Position numbers and translations under genes: made by a program. 46,209 nucleotides of DNA from Bacteroidota bacterium (GTDB lineage Bacteria; Bacteroidota; Bacteroidia; Chitinophagales; Saprospiraceae), in assembly GCA_011321935.1 (NCBI GenBank), contig DROJ01000479.1, forward strand, positions 1-46,209. Reading direction: 5' to 3'. Positions 32,094 to 40,548 of this stretch are shown here, piece after piece. The notes under the pieces were generated by a model. It was not told where the DNA came from and did no database searches. It saw only the letters and a list, made by a program, of their open reading frames with translations. The first letter of the stretch is position 1. Each line of letters opens with the position of its first letter.

Positions 32094-33827
32094 TTATTTA
32101 TGCAAGGTCACCCGTTGGGTGATTGCTTTTTCGTCGTTGACGAACCTAACTAGATAAACGCCGTTTTCGTAATTCGACAAATCGAGCGTAGTTTCTGTAG
32201 CTTCAAACTCCCTGTTCAGCAGCACTTTGCCGTCAATTGAAAATACTTGCACGTCCATGTTGCCGCGGATGTCGGAAGGCATCCCAACATTGACCAGTCC
32301 GCTGGTCGGGTTGGGCGACAAAGAAATCCGGCCTTCCAGTCCGCGCTCGTTCACAGATGTTTCGATGCTTGTTGAAAATGCAATTTCGTCATCTGGCAGG
32401 TTGTACGAGCCATCATAATAATAAACTTCGTTTCCGGCCAAGTCTTCGATGGTGATGTTGCCATCAACAGGGCAACTGCTGTACTGACCGCCGTGCAGGC
32501 CGTCGCCATAGCTGTCGTGATAGAAAAAAGTGTAGCATTCGTTTACTTCGAGCGATATGTTTTCAATGACCTCCGACTGTGATTGCGCTGAATTATAGGT
32601 TTTGGAAGCAACGACGTCTCCGGCGGAGTTCTTTATTTCCCAGCTCATTTCTTCTGCCCAGCAGTCCATGTTAATGGTCATGGTCAGTTCCCTGTAAACG
32701 TCGGGGCCCTGACCGATTGTGGCAGTGGCACTGTCGTCGCTTGGGTCTTCGTCCATGTTGCCGTTGGGGTTGCTGAGTGTGGCCTCGACCGTATTCTCTC
32801 CCGTGGAAGTAAAAGTGTATCCATCCAGCACAACGGTAGTTGATTCGAAAGGTGCCAGCGAGCCGGTCCATTGGTAAGTAGCATCGCTTCCGCCATTGAT
32901 GTTATAGGCGATGTCAACAGATGTCAGGTCGCTACCGCCCCAATTTTGGAAAGCGATGGTCGGGGCAACCGTTTGTTCGCCGATGCAGACTGCCGCAGGG
33001 ATTTCCCTGATATCGATTGTTTTTGAGTTGTCGGCAATAGTCCAGCTTACCGGAAGGTCTTCCACGGTGGCTGCTTGGTGGACAAATTTATTGTCGTCGT
33101 TTTGCACAAAAACGATCAGTTCGAGTTCGTCGTAATTATAAACCTTGATGTCGGCCAAGCTCAATTCTTGATCAATGGTATATGTGTCGCCGGCAGTCCA
33201 AGTGCTTGCGAGGGCAGTACCTTCGGGTCCGTTGAAAAACTTCTTGAATACATGGTGGTACTCTGTTTCTCCATTGGTGCCGCCCGGTGCGTCGGAGGCA
33301 AGGATGGTATGTTCAGCAAGGACGATGCGCAATCTCAGGTAGCCAGAAACGTCGGCAGTGGCATCGAGGCTGCCCGTTACCTTTACCTTTCCGTCCACGA
33401 TCTCTGCGCTCAAACTGATATCGAACTCGGAGGTATCGGCATACACGTCGTCAATCTTCTGCTGTGTGAGGTTGCCCAACGAACCGGGGTCGCCGCCGCC
33501 TGTGACAAAAGAACCTTGCATGACGATCTGGGGGGCAAAGCTAAAGCCATAGTAGCCCTCGTTGCCGCTGACCCGCGCTACCACTTCCTCCGGGTTGTCG
33601 AGGAACATAGGGTCGAAGCCAGGCCACCAAACCTGATAAGCAAGGAAAATGACCTTATCCGGGTTGGCATTGACCATTTGTTGGAGGCCAGGGTTCAATG
33701 ATGCGCAAGGTGGGCAGGAGGCCTGCGTGGCTTCTTCGATGAATGCCATGCGTGGTGATTGAGCATTGCCCTGCGTGGCCAAGAACATGGAAACGCAGGA
33801 GAAAAACAGGAAGTAAAATCTTTTCAT
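32094..33827 (-). CDS. Omp28-related secreted protein with type IX sorting domain
   Basis: About 577 residues starting at MKRFYFLFFSCVSMFLATQGNAQ (ATG 33827; the longer frame from 33887 lacks a proper signal start). The N-terminal thioredoxin-like Omp28 domain begins FIEEATQASCPPCASLNPGLQQMV; its CPPC could be redox-active or form a disulfide. It includes YYGFSFAPQIVMQGSF and VVFVQNDDNKFVHQAA-like strands. A CARDB-like beta domain (EIPAAVCIGEQTVAPTIAFQNWGGSDLTSV), a further beta domain with an acidic, cysteine-containing loop (CYTFFYHDSYGDGLHGG), and a type A sorting domain (GRISLSPNPTSGLVNVGMP ... DLSNYENGVYLVRFVNDEKAITQRVTLHK) follow. Probably a surface or secreted protein; the partner is unknown. 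Confidence 0.85.
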   Translation of the reverse strand: MKRFYFLFFSCVSMFLATQGNAQSPRMAFIEEATQASCPPCASLNPGLQQMVNANPDKVIFLAYQVWWPGFDPMFLDNPEEVVARVSGNEGYYGFSFAPQIVMQGSFVTGGGDPGSLGNLTQQKIDDVYADTSEFDISLSAEIVDGKVKVTGSLDATADVSGYLRLRIVLAEHTILASDAPGGTNGETEYHHVFKKFFNGPEGTALASTWTAGDTYTIDQELSLADIKVYNYDELELIVFVQNDDNKFVHQAATVEDLPVSWTIADNSKTIDIREIPAAVCIGEQTVAPTIAFQNWGGSDLTSVDIAYNINGGSDATYQWTGSLAPFESTTVVLDGYTFTSTGENTVEATLSNPNGNMDEDPSDDSATATIGQGPDVYRELTMTINMDCWAEEMSWEIKNSAGDVVASKTYNSAQSQSEVIENISLEVNECYTFFYHDSYGDGLHGGQYSSCPVDGNITIEDLAGNEVYYYDGSYNLPDDEIAFSTSIETSVNERGLEGRISLSPNPTSGLVNVGMPSDIRGNMDVQVFSIDGKVLLNREFEATETTLDLSNYENGVYLVRFVNDEKAITQRVTLHK

Positions 33828-34349
33828 AATAATTGAGTTTAGTGATTGGGCTTCAGAAAAAAGCAAATCGTTTTTTAAGCTCATCAATTGACGAAATAGG
33901 CTTCAACCTTTGACAATAAACCGCAATGTCTATAAATGTAAAAAAGAAGAGATGTGAACTTGAAAAAGCGAAAAAACTATTTTTATTAGCGCCAACTTTG
34001 ATAGTTAGTGTTTAGAGTTTTATCTGTTTTCAGGAAGGATGTTTCGGGGAGGGCAAAGGTAATGAAACACATTGCTTTTTCCATGCACTCTTTCCAAATA
34101 TTGTTTTGTCGGTTCAGTGACCTTATTGTGTTTTGATTTGTCTGAACAGCTACTCTAAGGCCAAACAAAAAGACGGCGCAAAGACAGTTGCTGTCCAAAC
34201 TTTCACCGCACTGCCTTGTTAGTCAAGCTACAACCGGGGCTGTTCGTTTATCTGTGTCGCCCTGAACCTAAGTGGTTGATTGTGAGTGTGTTTTTTTTTC
34301 AAAAAACACACTTCACTGAACTGCCTCCTACAATCAAACAAGTATCAAA
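33828..34349. other. non-coding region upstream of queD
   Basis: About 520 nt between divergent genes. It carries a perfect 11-bp hairpin, GTGTGTTTTTT with its complement (34286-34296, 34301-34311), 38 nt before queD. A 70-codon minus-strand frame (33986-34198) has no homology-like features. I looked for a preQ1-type riboswitch before queD and saw none. Confidence 0.5.
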
Positions 34350-34757
34350 ATGAGAATTGCCGTTTATCGAAAAGCCCATTTCAACGCTGCCCACCGCTTG
34401 CACAACCCCAAGTGGTCGGATGAAAAAAACGAGGAAATATTTGGCCTCTGCAGCCGTCCCAACTACCACGGCCACAATTACGAAATGGAAGTAAAAGTAA
34501 GCGGCGAGGTAGATCCAGAAACAGGTTATTTGATAGATTTGAAAATATTGAAAGACCTCATCAGGGAAGAAATAGAAAAGCGCTTCGACCACAAAAACCT
34601 CAACCTCGATACAGAAGAATTTAAAAACCTCAACCCCACCGCCGAAAATATATGCCACGTCATCTGGAAAATACTCCGTTCCCATTTACCTGAAAAATAC
34701 GACCTTGCCGTCCGGCTGTACGAGACACAACGGAACTTTGTCGAATATCCGGCGTGA
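34350..34757 (+). CDS. queD: 6-carboxy-5,6,7,8-tetrahydropterin synthase / 6-pyruvoyltetrahydropterin synthase family
   Basis: 135 residues. Zinc-dependent T-fold enzyme acting on 7,8-dihydroneopterin triphosphate; in bacteria usually QueD of queuosine synthesis. Zinc ligands His15 (HFNAAHRL), His40 and His42 (YHGHNYEMEV) are in place, with Cys34 (FGLCSRPN) as the catalytic Cys, FDHKNLN giving Asp/His, PTAENICHVIW, and a glutamate near the C-terminus (RLYETQRNFVEY). No other queuosine gene is adjacent, so a tetrahydropterin role is possible. Confidence 0.92.
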   Translation: MRIAVYRKAHFNAAHRLHNPKWSDEKNEEIFGLCSRPNYHGHNYEMEVKVSGEVDPETGYLIDLKILKDLIREEIEKRFDHKNLNLDTEEFKNLNPTAENICHVIWKILRSHLPEKYDLAVRLYETQRNFVEYPA

Positions 34758-34916
34758 TCAGTCCACAGTCCGCAGTCCGCAGTCCGCAGTCCACAGTCCA
34801 CAGTCCACAGTCACCCCCAAGGTTCCAAGCCGTCAACCGTTCACCGTCAACCGTCAACCGTCAACCGTTCACCGTTCACCGTTCACCGTCAACCGTTCAC
34901 CGTCAACCGTCAAAAC
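34758..34916. repeat. two abutting heptamer arrays
   Basis: 34764-34813 is a CAGTCCG/CAGTCCA array of seven or more units. 34829-34912 is a CCGTCAA/CCGTTCA array of about a dozen units. Both keep an exact 7-nt register. Together they fill the whole gap between queD and the next gene. The first unit is the one embedded in the DAHP synthase gene end (26372-26410); the second is the reverse complement of the TTGACGG units at 25165. Confidence 0.9.
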
Positions 34917-35567
34917 ATGCAAGACTTTCCTAAAACTGGGCGCAACAAAATAAAGCGCATCCCCAAAAGGGGGCAATATGACAAAGAGACCATTTATAAA
35001 ATATTGGACGATGCTTTCCTTTGCCATATCGGCTTTGTGGTGGACGGGCAGCCGTTTGTAATTCCGACCGCATATGGGCGGGAGGGGGATAAAATATATT
35101 TGCACGGCTCTTCCAAAAGCAGGATGATGATGGGCATGGAAAAAGGTATTCCGGTCTGTATTACTGTCACCCATTTGGATGGGCTGGTGTTGGCGCGTTC
35201 TTCTTTTCACCATTCCATGAATTACCGCTCGGCAGTTGTTTTTGGAACAGCAAAAAAGGTGGAAGGCAAAGAAAAAGAAAAAGGGCTTTTTATTATTTCT
35301 GAAAATATATTGAAAGGCCGTTGGGACGAAGCGAGAGTGCCCAATAAAAAAGAATTAAAAGCGACCACGGTACTCTGCCTTACCATCGAAAGCGCTTCCG
35401 CAAAAACAAGGACCGGCCCACCGGGCGATGAAAAAGAAGATTACGATCTGCCGATATGGGCGGGAGTCCTGCCGGTTAAACAAACATATGGAACGCCGCA
35501 AGCTGACCCGCTTTTGAATGATGGAATACCGCTGGCAAAAAGCGTTGAGAAGTTGTTGGATGACTGA
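34917..35567 (+). CDS. pyridoxamine 5'-phosphate oxidase-like flavin-binding protein
   Basis: 216 residues with a split-barrel FMN-binding fold. KRGQYDKETIYKILDDAFLCHIGFVVDGQPFVIPTAYGREGDKIYLHGS is the family's N-terminal signature, followed by VCITVTHLDGLVLARSSFHHSMNYRSAVVFGTAK, then DLPIWAGVLPVKQTYGTP near the end. It resembles the NimA/flavin-nucleotide-binding subgroup rather than true PdxH. The substrate is unknown. The ATG lies directly at the end of the heptamer array. Confidence 0.85.
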   Translation: MQDFPKTGRNKIKRIPKRGQYDKETIYKILDDAFLCHIGFVVDGQPFVIPTAYGREGDKIYLHGSSKSRMMMGMEKGIPVCITVTHLDGLVLARSSFHHSMNYRSAVVFGTAKKVEGKEKEKGLFIISENILKGRWDEARVPNKKELKATTVLCLTIESASAKTRTGPPGDEKEDYDLPIWAGVLPVKQTYGTPQADPLLNDGIPLAKSVEKLLDD

Positions 35568-35624
35568 GACAACTTTCATCTCCTGTTTTATTTGATAAAT
35601 AAAATTAAATCACCTTATTTTTTT

Positions 35625-36161
35625 ATGAAAAACTTCACCGACTCCCGACCCAAGCCAAATGAATATAACTCCTTTTATAAGGGCTATATTGACCAAGTAA
35701 AAGATGACGATTTTTACCAAGCCCTCTCCGATGCCCTTACTTCCATTGTTGCATTTTATAAAAATATACCTGCCGGTAAATGGGAACATAGATATGCTCC
35801 CGATAAGTGGACAATAAAAGAATTATTGCTGCATATAATAGATGCCGAAAGGATTTTTGCTTGCCGTGCCCTGCGCATCGCCAGAAACGATATGACGCCT
35901 TTGCCCGCTTTTGACGAGAGCAAATATACGCCAGCCTCAAAAGCAAACTTGCGGACGCCCGGTTCTTTGATCGAAGAATATATAGCCGTGCGGGAATCAA
36001 CGTTGCATTTGTTTAAATATATGGACGACGAAGCCATTGGCCGAATTGGCATAGCCAGTGATAGCCCGGCCTCGCCACGGGCACTCGGCTTTATTATAGC
36101 AGGGCATGAGCTGCACCATGTCAATATAATAAAAGAACGGTATTTATTACAAACTCCCTAA
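35625..36161 (+). CDS. DinB family protein
   Basis: About 178 residues from MKNFTDSRPKPNEYN (a further in-frame ATG lies at 35592). Four-helix-bundle DinB/DUF664 fold with the metal-ligand pattern of His in LLLHIIDAERIFACRALR and a GHELHHVNIIKERY pair near the C-terminus. The family includes thiol-dependent S-transferases, for example those using bacillithiol. The exact reaction cannot be assigned. It ends 27 nt before a hairpin that overlaps the next gene's start. Confidence 0.85.
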   Translation: MKNFTDSRPKPNEYNSFYKGYIDQVKDDDFYQALSDALTSIVAFYKNIPAGKWEHRYAPDKWTIKELLLHIIDAERIFACRALRIARNDMTPLPAFDESKYTPASKANLRTPGSLIEEYIAVRESTLHLFKYMDDEAIGRIGIASDSPASPRALGFIIAGHELHHVNIIKERYLLQTP

Positions 36162-36187
36162 ATTAATTTCTTTAAAAAAAATAAAAA

Positions 36188-36217
36188 CCATATCTTTAGT
36201 CTTCACTAAAGATATGG
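36188..36217. repeat. 13-bp hairpin at the LamG gene start
   Basis: CCATATCTTTAGT (36188-36200) and its perfect complement (36205-36217), loop CTTC. The right arm ends two bases before the chosen ATG at 36220 and contains the alternative ATG at 36214. It may end dinB transcription, although no T-run follows, or hide the start of the next gene. Confidence 0.75.
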
Positions 36218-36219
36218 CC

Positions 36220-37041
36220 ATGAAATATTATTCTTCTTTTCTTTCCCTGTTTTTTATTGCATCAATATTTTCTTCCCTCAAATATATTGACCCTGAGCCC
36301 CAAAGCCTTGCGGACGGCCTCGTCGCACATTATACTTTTAATAAATGTGTCGTAAATGATGAGACAAAAAACTGCCCCGACGGCAATATATTCGGAAAGC
36401 CCGGCTGCCATTGCGGCGTGGAAGGCAACGCCCTTTTCCTCGACGGCCTTGATGATTATATCGAATTTCCGGGCATTGTAAACCGCTGTTTTAATACCAC
36501 TGATTTCACCATTAGCTTTTATATAAAACCGGGCAAATACAGTGTTTTTAAACAAAGCCTTTTTTCAAAAAGGGAAAATTTCGAACAATATAATATGCTC
36601 GATTTCCAACTTGATATAAATATGCGGAAAATAAAAACCGACCTGTACGAAACGCCCGAAAAATATTTCAAAAACATATCTCCCGAAATGCCCGGTACTG
36701 ATTGGATGCACTTTGCCCTCGTGCGCCGGGGCATCCATGCCTATACTTATATCAATGGAGAATTGCGCCGGGAAGGCCGCCGGTGCAGCGGCGTTGACAT
36801 TGGCAACGAGGCCCTGCTTTCTTTTTCCAATTCGGCCTGCCTCTCCACCGGCCGCGCCGTGCGCTATAAAGGCGGCCTCGACGAATTGCGGATATATGAC
36901 CGTGCCCTCAGCGAAAAAGAAATCGCCAAACTATATGCCCTCCACCCCGTCGAAAATGCGGAAACAGACTGCATTACTTTTATTCCAAAAAATAATTTAA
37001 AAGAAATAGAAAGCGCATATATTTGTGCGGTCAGTGATTAG
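36220..37041 (+). CDS. secreted LamG-domain protein
   Basis: About 273 residues from MKYYSSFLSLFFIASIFSS, a signal peptide. One concanavalin-A-like/LamG domain spans about 30-245: LADGLVAHYTFNKCVVNDETKN, EGNALFLDGLDDYIEFPGI, FTISFYIKPG, MHFALVRRGIHAYTYINGELRR and GGLDELRIYDRALSEKEIAKLY. These are typical of laminin-G-like glycan-binding modules. A short tail with one Cys follows; there is no type IX sorting domain. An earlier ATG at 36214 would add MA. The ligand is unknown. Confidence 0.85.
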   Translation: MKYYSSFLSLFFIASIFSSLKYIDPEPQSLADGLVAHYTFNKCVVNDETKNCPDGNIFGKPGCHCGVEGNALFLDGLDDYIEFPGIVNRCFNTTDFTISFYIKPGKYSVFKQSLFSKRENFEQYNMLDFQLDINMRKIKTDLYETPEKYFKNISPEMPGTDWMHFALVRRGIHAYTYINGELRREGRRCSGVDIGNEALLSFSNSACLSTGRAVRYKGGLDELRIYDRALSEKEIAKLYALHPVENAETDCITFIPKNNLKEIESAYICAVSD

Positions 37042-37207
37042 TAGAACAGTGATTAGTGATTAGTGATTAGTGATTAGTAAAGCAGTGGCCAGTAATTAGG
37101 CATCCTGTTTAGCTAACCACTAATCACTAATCAACTAATCACTGATCACTGTTCTACTAATCACTAATCTACTAATCACTGTTTTACTAATCACTAATCA
37201 CTATTTT
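37042..37207. repeat. GTGATTA heptamer array with complementary half
   Basis: A short TAGTAGAACAGTGATTA stretch, then GTGATTA units in 7-nt register (about 37053-37078), a spacer, then ACTAATC units in the opposite sense to 37203. The halves can pair along most of their length. It fills the gap between the LamG gene and ybaB. Confidence 0.85.
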
Positions 37208-37528
37208 ATGTTCGGAGATATGTTAGGCAACCTGGAACAGCAGCAACAAGACATGGCTGCTAAATTAGAAAGCATCACCGTGGAAGCCGATGCTGGTGGC
37301 GGGGCGGTAAAAGTAAAAGCGACCGCTTCGCGCAAAATATTGAACATCGCAATCGACAAAGAAAAACTCGACTGGGACGATGTGGAAATGGTGGAAGACC
37401 TCGTGCTGACCGCTATCAATAATGCCCTCGAAAAGGCAGCCATAAAAGAAGCGGCAGAATCGAAAAAAATGCTTTCGCAAATGATGCCGGGAGGGCTTGG
37501 CGCATTGGGGAATTTGTTTGGAAAATAA
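37208..37528 (+). CDS. YbaB/EbfC family nucleoid-associated protein
   Basis: 106 residues, the usual length. MFGDMLGNLEQQQQDMAAKLESITVEADAGGGAVKVKATASRKILNIAIDKE is the family core; VEDLVLTAINNALEKAAI and a Met/Gly-rich end (LSQMMPGGLGALGNLFGK) complete it. A small homodimeric DNA-binding protein, often near recR/dnaX in other bacteria, but not here. It starts immediately after the heptamer array, so that array is its 5' region. Confidence 0.92.
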   Translation: MFGDMLGNLEQQQQDMAAKLESITVEADAGGGAVKVKATASRKILNIAIDKEKLDWDDVEMVEDLVLTAINNALEKAAIKEAAESKKMLSQMMPGGLGALGNLFGK

Positions 37529-37647
37529 AATATTGAGTGGTCTTTGCGCACAAAGAGTTGACAGCTTTTGGTGCGTTCGGTATTTTTGTGGCATTACTTG
37601 TCCTGTATTTTTCCATTGAGGGACAAGTATCAATATCCAGCATGTTT

Positions 37648-39801
37648 TTAAAAATAATGCCCTGCCGATATAAAAAATTCCAAATCAAAATCATCGGTAG
37701 GCGTACCTATTTTAATATTTAAAGGCCCTATCACCGTACCCATTTGATAGCCCAAAAATACGCCCTGCTGCCAATGTGCAGAAAGCAGCCCATCTACCCT
37801 CCCACTTAAATTGGAAGCATTGTACCCTACCGTAGCATATTGCGAGGGCATTAATTCAAAAAGTATTTCAAAACCAAGTGCAGCGGCATTTGTGCCGTTG
37901 TTGCGCATAATCGGAAGGCCTGCCTGCAAAATAAAATTAGGCCGCAAATGGTCGTACATGCCACCTTGATAAAACAAAAACTGCCTGTCAATAACATCTG
38001 TGCTCAAACCTATTTGCCCAGTTATTTTCCCGGTTGCTTTTTTTGAAAAAGGGATATAATGGCTATGCCCCGCAGACAGCCAAATATGTTTACCGGCATT
38101 GTTAAAATCAAATATAGAAGAGGTGATAAATTTGGAAACAAGATACGAGGTATAGCCTTCCGAGGGATGCTCCGGCCTGTTCAGGTGGTCGGTATATATG
38201 TTTATAAAATAACTGAGCAGTTGCGTATTGATTGGGAAAAATATATCCTGGTCTGCGTTTTCATTAAAGCCGTACCACAGCCATTCCAAACCTGTTTTTA
38301 TTTGCAGGCTATTGGAGGGAGTCCAGCGGAGGCCGCCCCTTACTTCAACTTGGTTGTGCTGAAAAACTTCGTAATCTTTATCTGAAACAAAACGGAAATA
38401 ATCATCCCCAATTAGATTAAGGTCGGCAAAAGGGGTTGCCTCCCTTAGCGAGCGGTAACTATAAGTTGTTTTAAAATAAGGGTTGCGCGTAAGCCGCACT
38501 TCAATGGAAGCATAATCGCCCCCGGTCAGGATATGCCGGAAGGTAGAATTTAATAAAAGGGATGCACCAAAATCATTATCGTAGCGCAAACCAACGTTCA
38601 AAAAATTATTGCTTTTTTCTTCAATATATACATCCAGTATTTTTTCTTCATTTATTTTATAGCGGGTCGTTTCAAATAAATTGCTTGCCTGTAATTTTTC
38701 CATTGCCTCCTGCACCCTGGAAAAAGGAATATCCTCATTTAGCGGGAGCTGCAATATGTTTTTTATTTTATCGGCCTCTATATGTTGCTGCCCGTTTATT
38801 TTTATGGCAGTAATATTTATTGTTGGGTCAACAATGGGCAGTTCTTTTCTTTTTACATAATTGTCGCTGCTCAGTTTTTTTAATTCGTCGGCTATATTTT
38901 CGGCAGCTTTTCTACCCAATTTTATAAACTCTTCCGACTTGTCAAAATCACTTGCCGAAAGGCCGGGCAAATAAACATTTATCAAATAATCGGGGTCGTA
39001 CTCATATTCGCACCTCACCTTGGTCATGACCACTTCGTATGTTTGTCCGATCACATCAAAAAGGCCAGCCCCTCCGGCAGCGGAGTCCACTTCGACCAGC
39101 CGGACGCCTATCACGATGTCTGCGCCTTTTTCCCGCATTTCCCGCACCGGGAAATTATTTAATAAGCCGCCGTCCACCAATACCATACCGTCCATCCGCA
39201 CGGGATTAAATACTAAGGGGATGGACATAGTGGCCCGCAATACATCGGGTAAATACCCTTTGTCCAATATGACCTGTTCTTCAAAATCAAGGTCGGCAGC
39301 GATGCAAAAAAACGGGGTGGGCAGTTTTTCAAAATCCCGGATATTGGCAGCGGGTGCGCATAGTTCCTGAAATTTTTGGTAAATATTGGTGCCGTCTATC
39401 AGGGCCGCATTCAAGCCTACCTTTGTGCCATTCCGCGGTGCAGAAAAGATAAAACGTTTCTCTGCGCTTTTTACTGCAAAAGGGGCTTTTGTCCGGTCTA
39501 TATCATTGCCCATCAGTACCGACCAATCCATATCTTTTACTATTTCTTCCAATTGTGCCGGCGTATATCCGATGGCATATAGGCCGCTCACCAGCCCGCC
39601 CATGCTCGTGCCGCCGATGCGGTCAATGGGCACTTCCAGTTCTTCCAATACCTGCAGCACGCCGACATGTGCGAGGCCGAGCGCACCGCCGCCTTCGAGG
39701 ACGAGGCCGATTTCGGGAGGGGAGGTGTTTTGGGAAAAAATGCGGGAGGGGATTAATATAGCGAGGGCGAAAATGAAGATGGATATGATATTTGGTTTCA
39801 T
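37648..39801 (-). CDS. patatin-like phospholipase with POTRA and outer-membrane barrel
   Basis: 717 residues. Signal peptide MKPNIISIFIFALAILIPSRIFS. N-terminal patatin lipase domain (about 28-310): oxyanion GGGALG, nucleophile Ser66 in GGTSMGGL, and catalytic Asp210 in LVDGGLLNNFP. A POTRA-like segment (INITAIKINGQQHIEADKIKNIL ... ASNLFETTRYKI) is followed by a C-terminal beta-barrel of the Omp85/BamA type, ending FDLEFFISAGHYF with the terminal aromatic expected of outer-membrane proteins. This is the PlpD-like layout, a patatin carried to the surface by its own barrel. Role: phospholipid hydrolysis at the cell surface or in the environment. It is convergent with ybaB. Confidence 0.9.
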   Translation of the reverse strand: MKPNIISIFIFALAILIPSRIFSQNTSPPEIGLVLEGGGALGLAHVGVLQVLEELEVPIDRIGGTSMGGLVSGLYAIGYTPAQLEEIVKDMDWSVLMGNDIDRTKAPFAVKSAEKRFIFSAPRNGTKVGLNAALIDGTNIYQKFQELCAPAANIRDFEKLPTPFFCIAADLDFEEQVILDKGYLPDVLRATMSIPLVFNPVRMDGMVLVDGGLLNNFPVREMREKGADIVIGVRLVEVDSAAGGAGLFDVIGQTYEVVMTKVRCEYEYDPDYLINVYLPGLSASDFDKSEEFIKLGRKAAENIADELKKLSSDNYVKRKELPIVDPTINITAIKINGQQHIEADKIKNILQLPLNEDIPFSRVQEAMEKLQASNLFETTRYKINEEKILDVYIEEKSNNFLNVGLRYDNDFGASLLLNSTFRHILTGGDYASIEVRLTRNPYFKTTYSYRSLREATPFADLNLIGDDYFRFVSDKDYEVFQHNQVEVRGGLRWTPSNSLQIKTGLEWLWYGFNENADQDIFFPINTQLLSYFINIYTDHLNRPEHPSEGYTSYLVSKFITSSIFDFNNAGKHIWLSAGHSHYIPFSKKATGKITGQIGLSTDVIDRQFLFYQGGMYDHLRPNFILQAGLPIMRNNGTNAAALGFEILFELMPSQYATVGYNASNLSGRVDGLLSAHWQQGVFLGYQMGTVIGPLNIKIGTPTDDFDLEFFISAGHYF

Positions 39802-40025
39802 ATTTTTGGTTGTTTTTTTATTGTTTTTAGATAAACCTAAAATTCATGAAAAGTTGCGTTCCCAAAGGAACGGTTCAAGAATATATTATCTTCAAAGGTA
39901 GTGAAGTATTGGTTATATTGAAGTGATATAACCGCTGCAACGAACTTTGTTTATTTTGCCAAAATGCTTACATTTGCACCAGAAGAATTAAAAATTCCTG
40001 CCAAGAAGGGACGAATTATATTGGT

Positions 40026-40358
40026 TCTTCTCCCTTTTTAGTGGGTGCAATGCAAATGTATTGTTATTACAATTGGCGCACAAATCTCATTTAATGAAAA
40101 ATTGTATCATTATAAATACCTGGGGTAAATGCACAAAATGCTCACTCGGCTCCGCTGTTTTTTTGTCATCCGCTTTAGCGGAACTGCAACGTGATGAGGG
40201 AAGCCATGAACACCACACACACCAGACATCGCAGTTCCGCTAAAGCGGATGACAAAAAACAGTGGAGCCGAGTGAGCATTTTGTGTATTTACTCCGGATA
40301 TTTAAAATGATACATTATAAGCCTGTTTTTAAAATTTACCCACTAAAAAGGGAGAAGA
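40026..40358. repeat. nested palindrome of about 330 nt
   Basis: Outer arms: TCTTCTCCCTTTTTAGTGGGT (40026-40046) and its perfect 21-bp complement (40338-40358). Middle arms carry GGTAAATGCACAAAATGCTC...TTTAGCGG (about 40102-40187) against 40231-40319. Each contains the self-palindromic TCCGCTTTAGCGGA. Folded, this gives a long hairpin with two side hairpins. Confidence 0.85.
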
Positions 40359-40429
40359 GCCATTATATTCTTTATAGTTTATCCTAAACGTACTGTAAGT
40401 ACGTCTTCCGCAGGTCGCTTCTTTTAAAC

Positions 40430-40461
40430 AGAGGTCTTTAATCAATTGGTTAAAGACCTCT
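40430..40461. terminator. orphan terminator-like hairpin
   Basis: AGAGGTCTTTA with its perfect complement around ATCAATTGGT, followed by TTCTATTT. It lies about 90 nt before the lipoprotein ATG and ends no known plus-strand gene. It may end an unseen small transcript. Confidence 0.55.
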
Positions 40462-40548
40462 TTCTATTTGCACCTTATTCAACAATATTATATGTTTTGA
40501 CGAATAAAACTTCCATACTGTCTAATTAAACCTAAAAAAATAACACAA

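Larger units (their letters stand above)
39802..40548. other. non-coding region with giant hairpin
   Basis: About 750 nt between the patatin gene and a small lipoprotein gene. It contains a nested palindrome of about 330 nt (40026-40358) and a small terminator-like stem (40430-40461). A 60-codon frame at 40061-40243 lies in the palindrome and is rejected. No promoter match is clear for the downstream lipoprotein gene. Confidence 0.55.

Noticed and set aside
33986-34198. 70-codon minus-strand frame upstream of queD
   Set aside because: No signal peptide, domain or neighbour support, and the codon composition is unlike the real genes.
34200-34349. preQ1 riboswitch upstream of queD
   Set aside because: No sequence resembling the preQ1 aptamer pseudoknot was found; only a GTGTG/CACAC hairpin is present.
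34764-34912. Possible CRISPR array
   Set aside because: The units are 7 nt in contiguous register with no unique spacers of 30-40 nt, and no cas genes are nearby.
40061-40243. 60-codon plus-strand frame
   Set aside because: Lies inside the giant nested hairpin.
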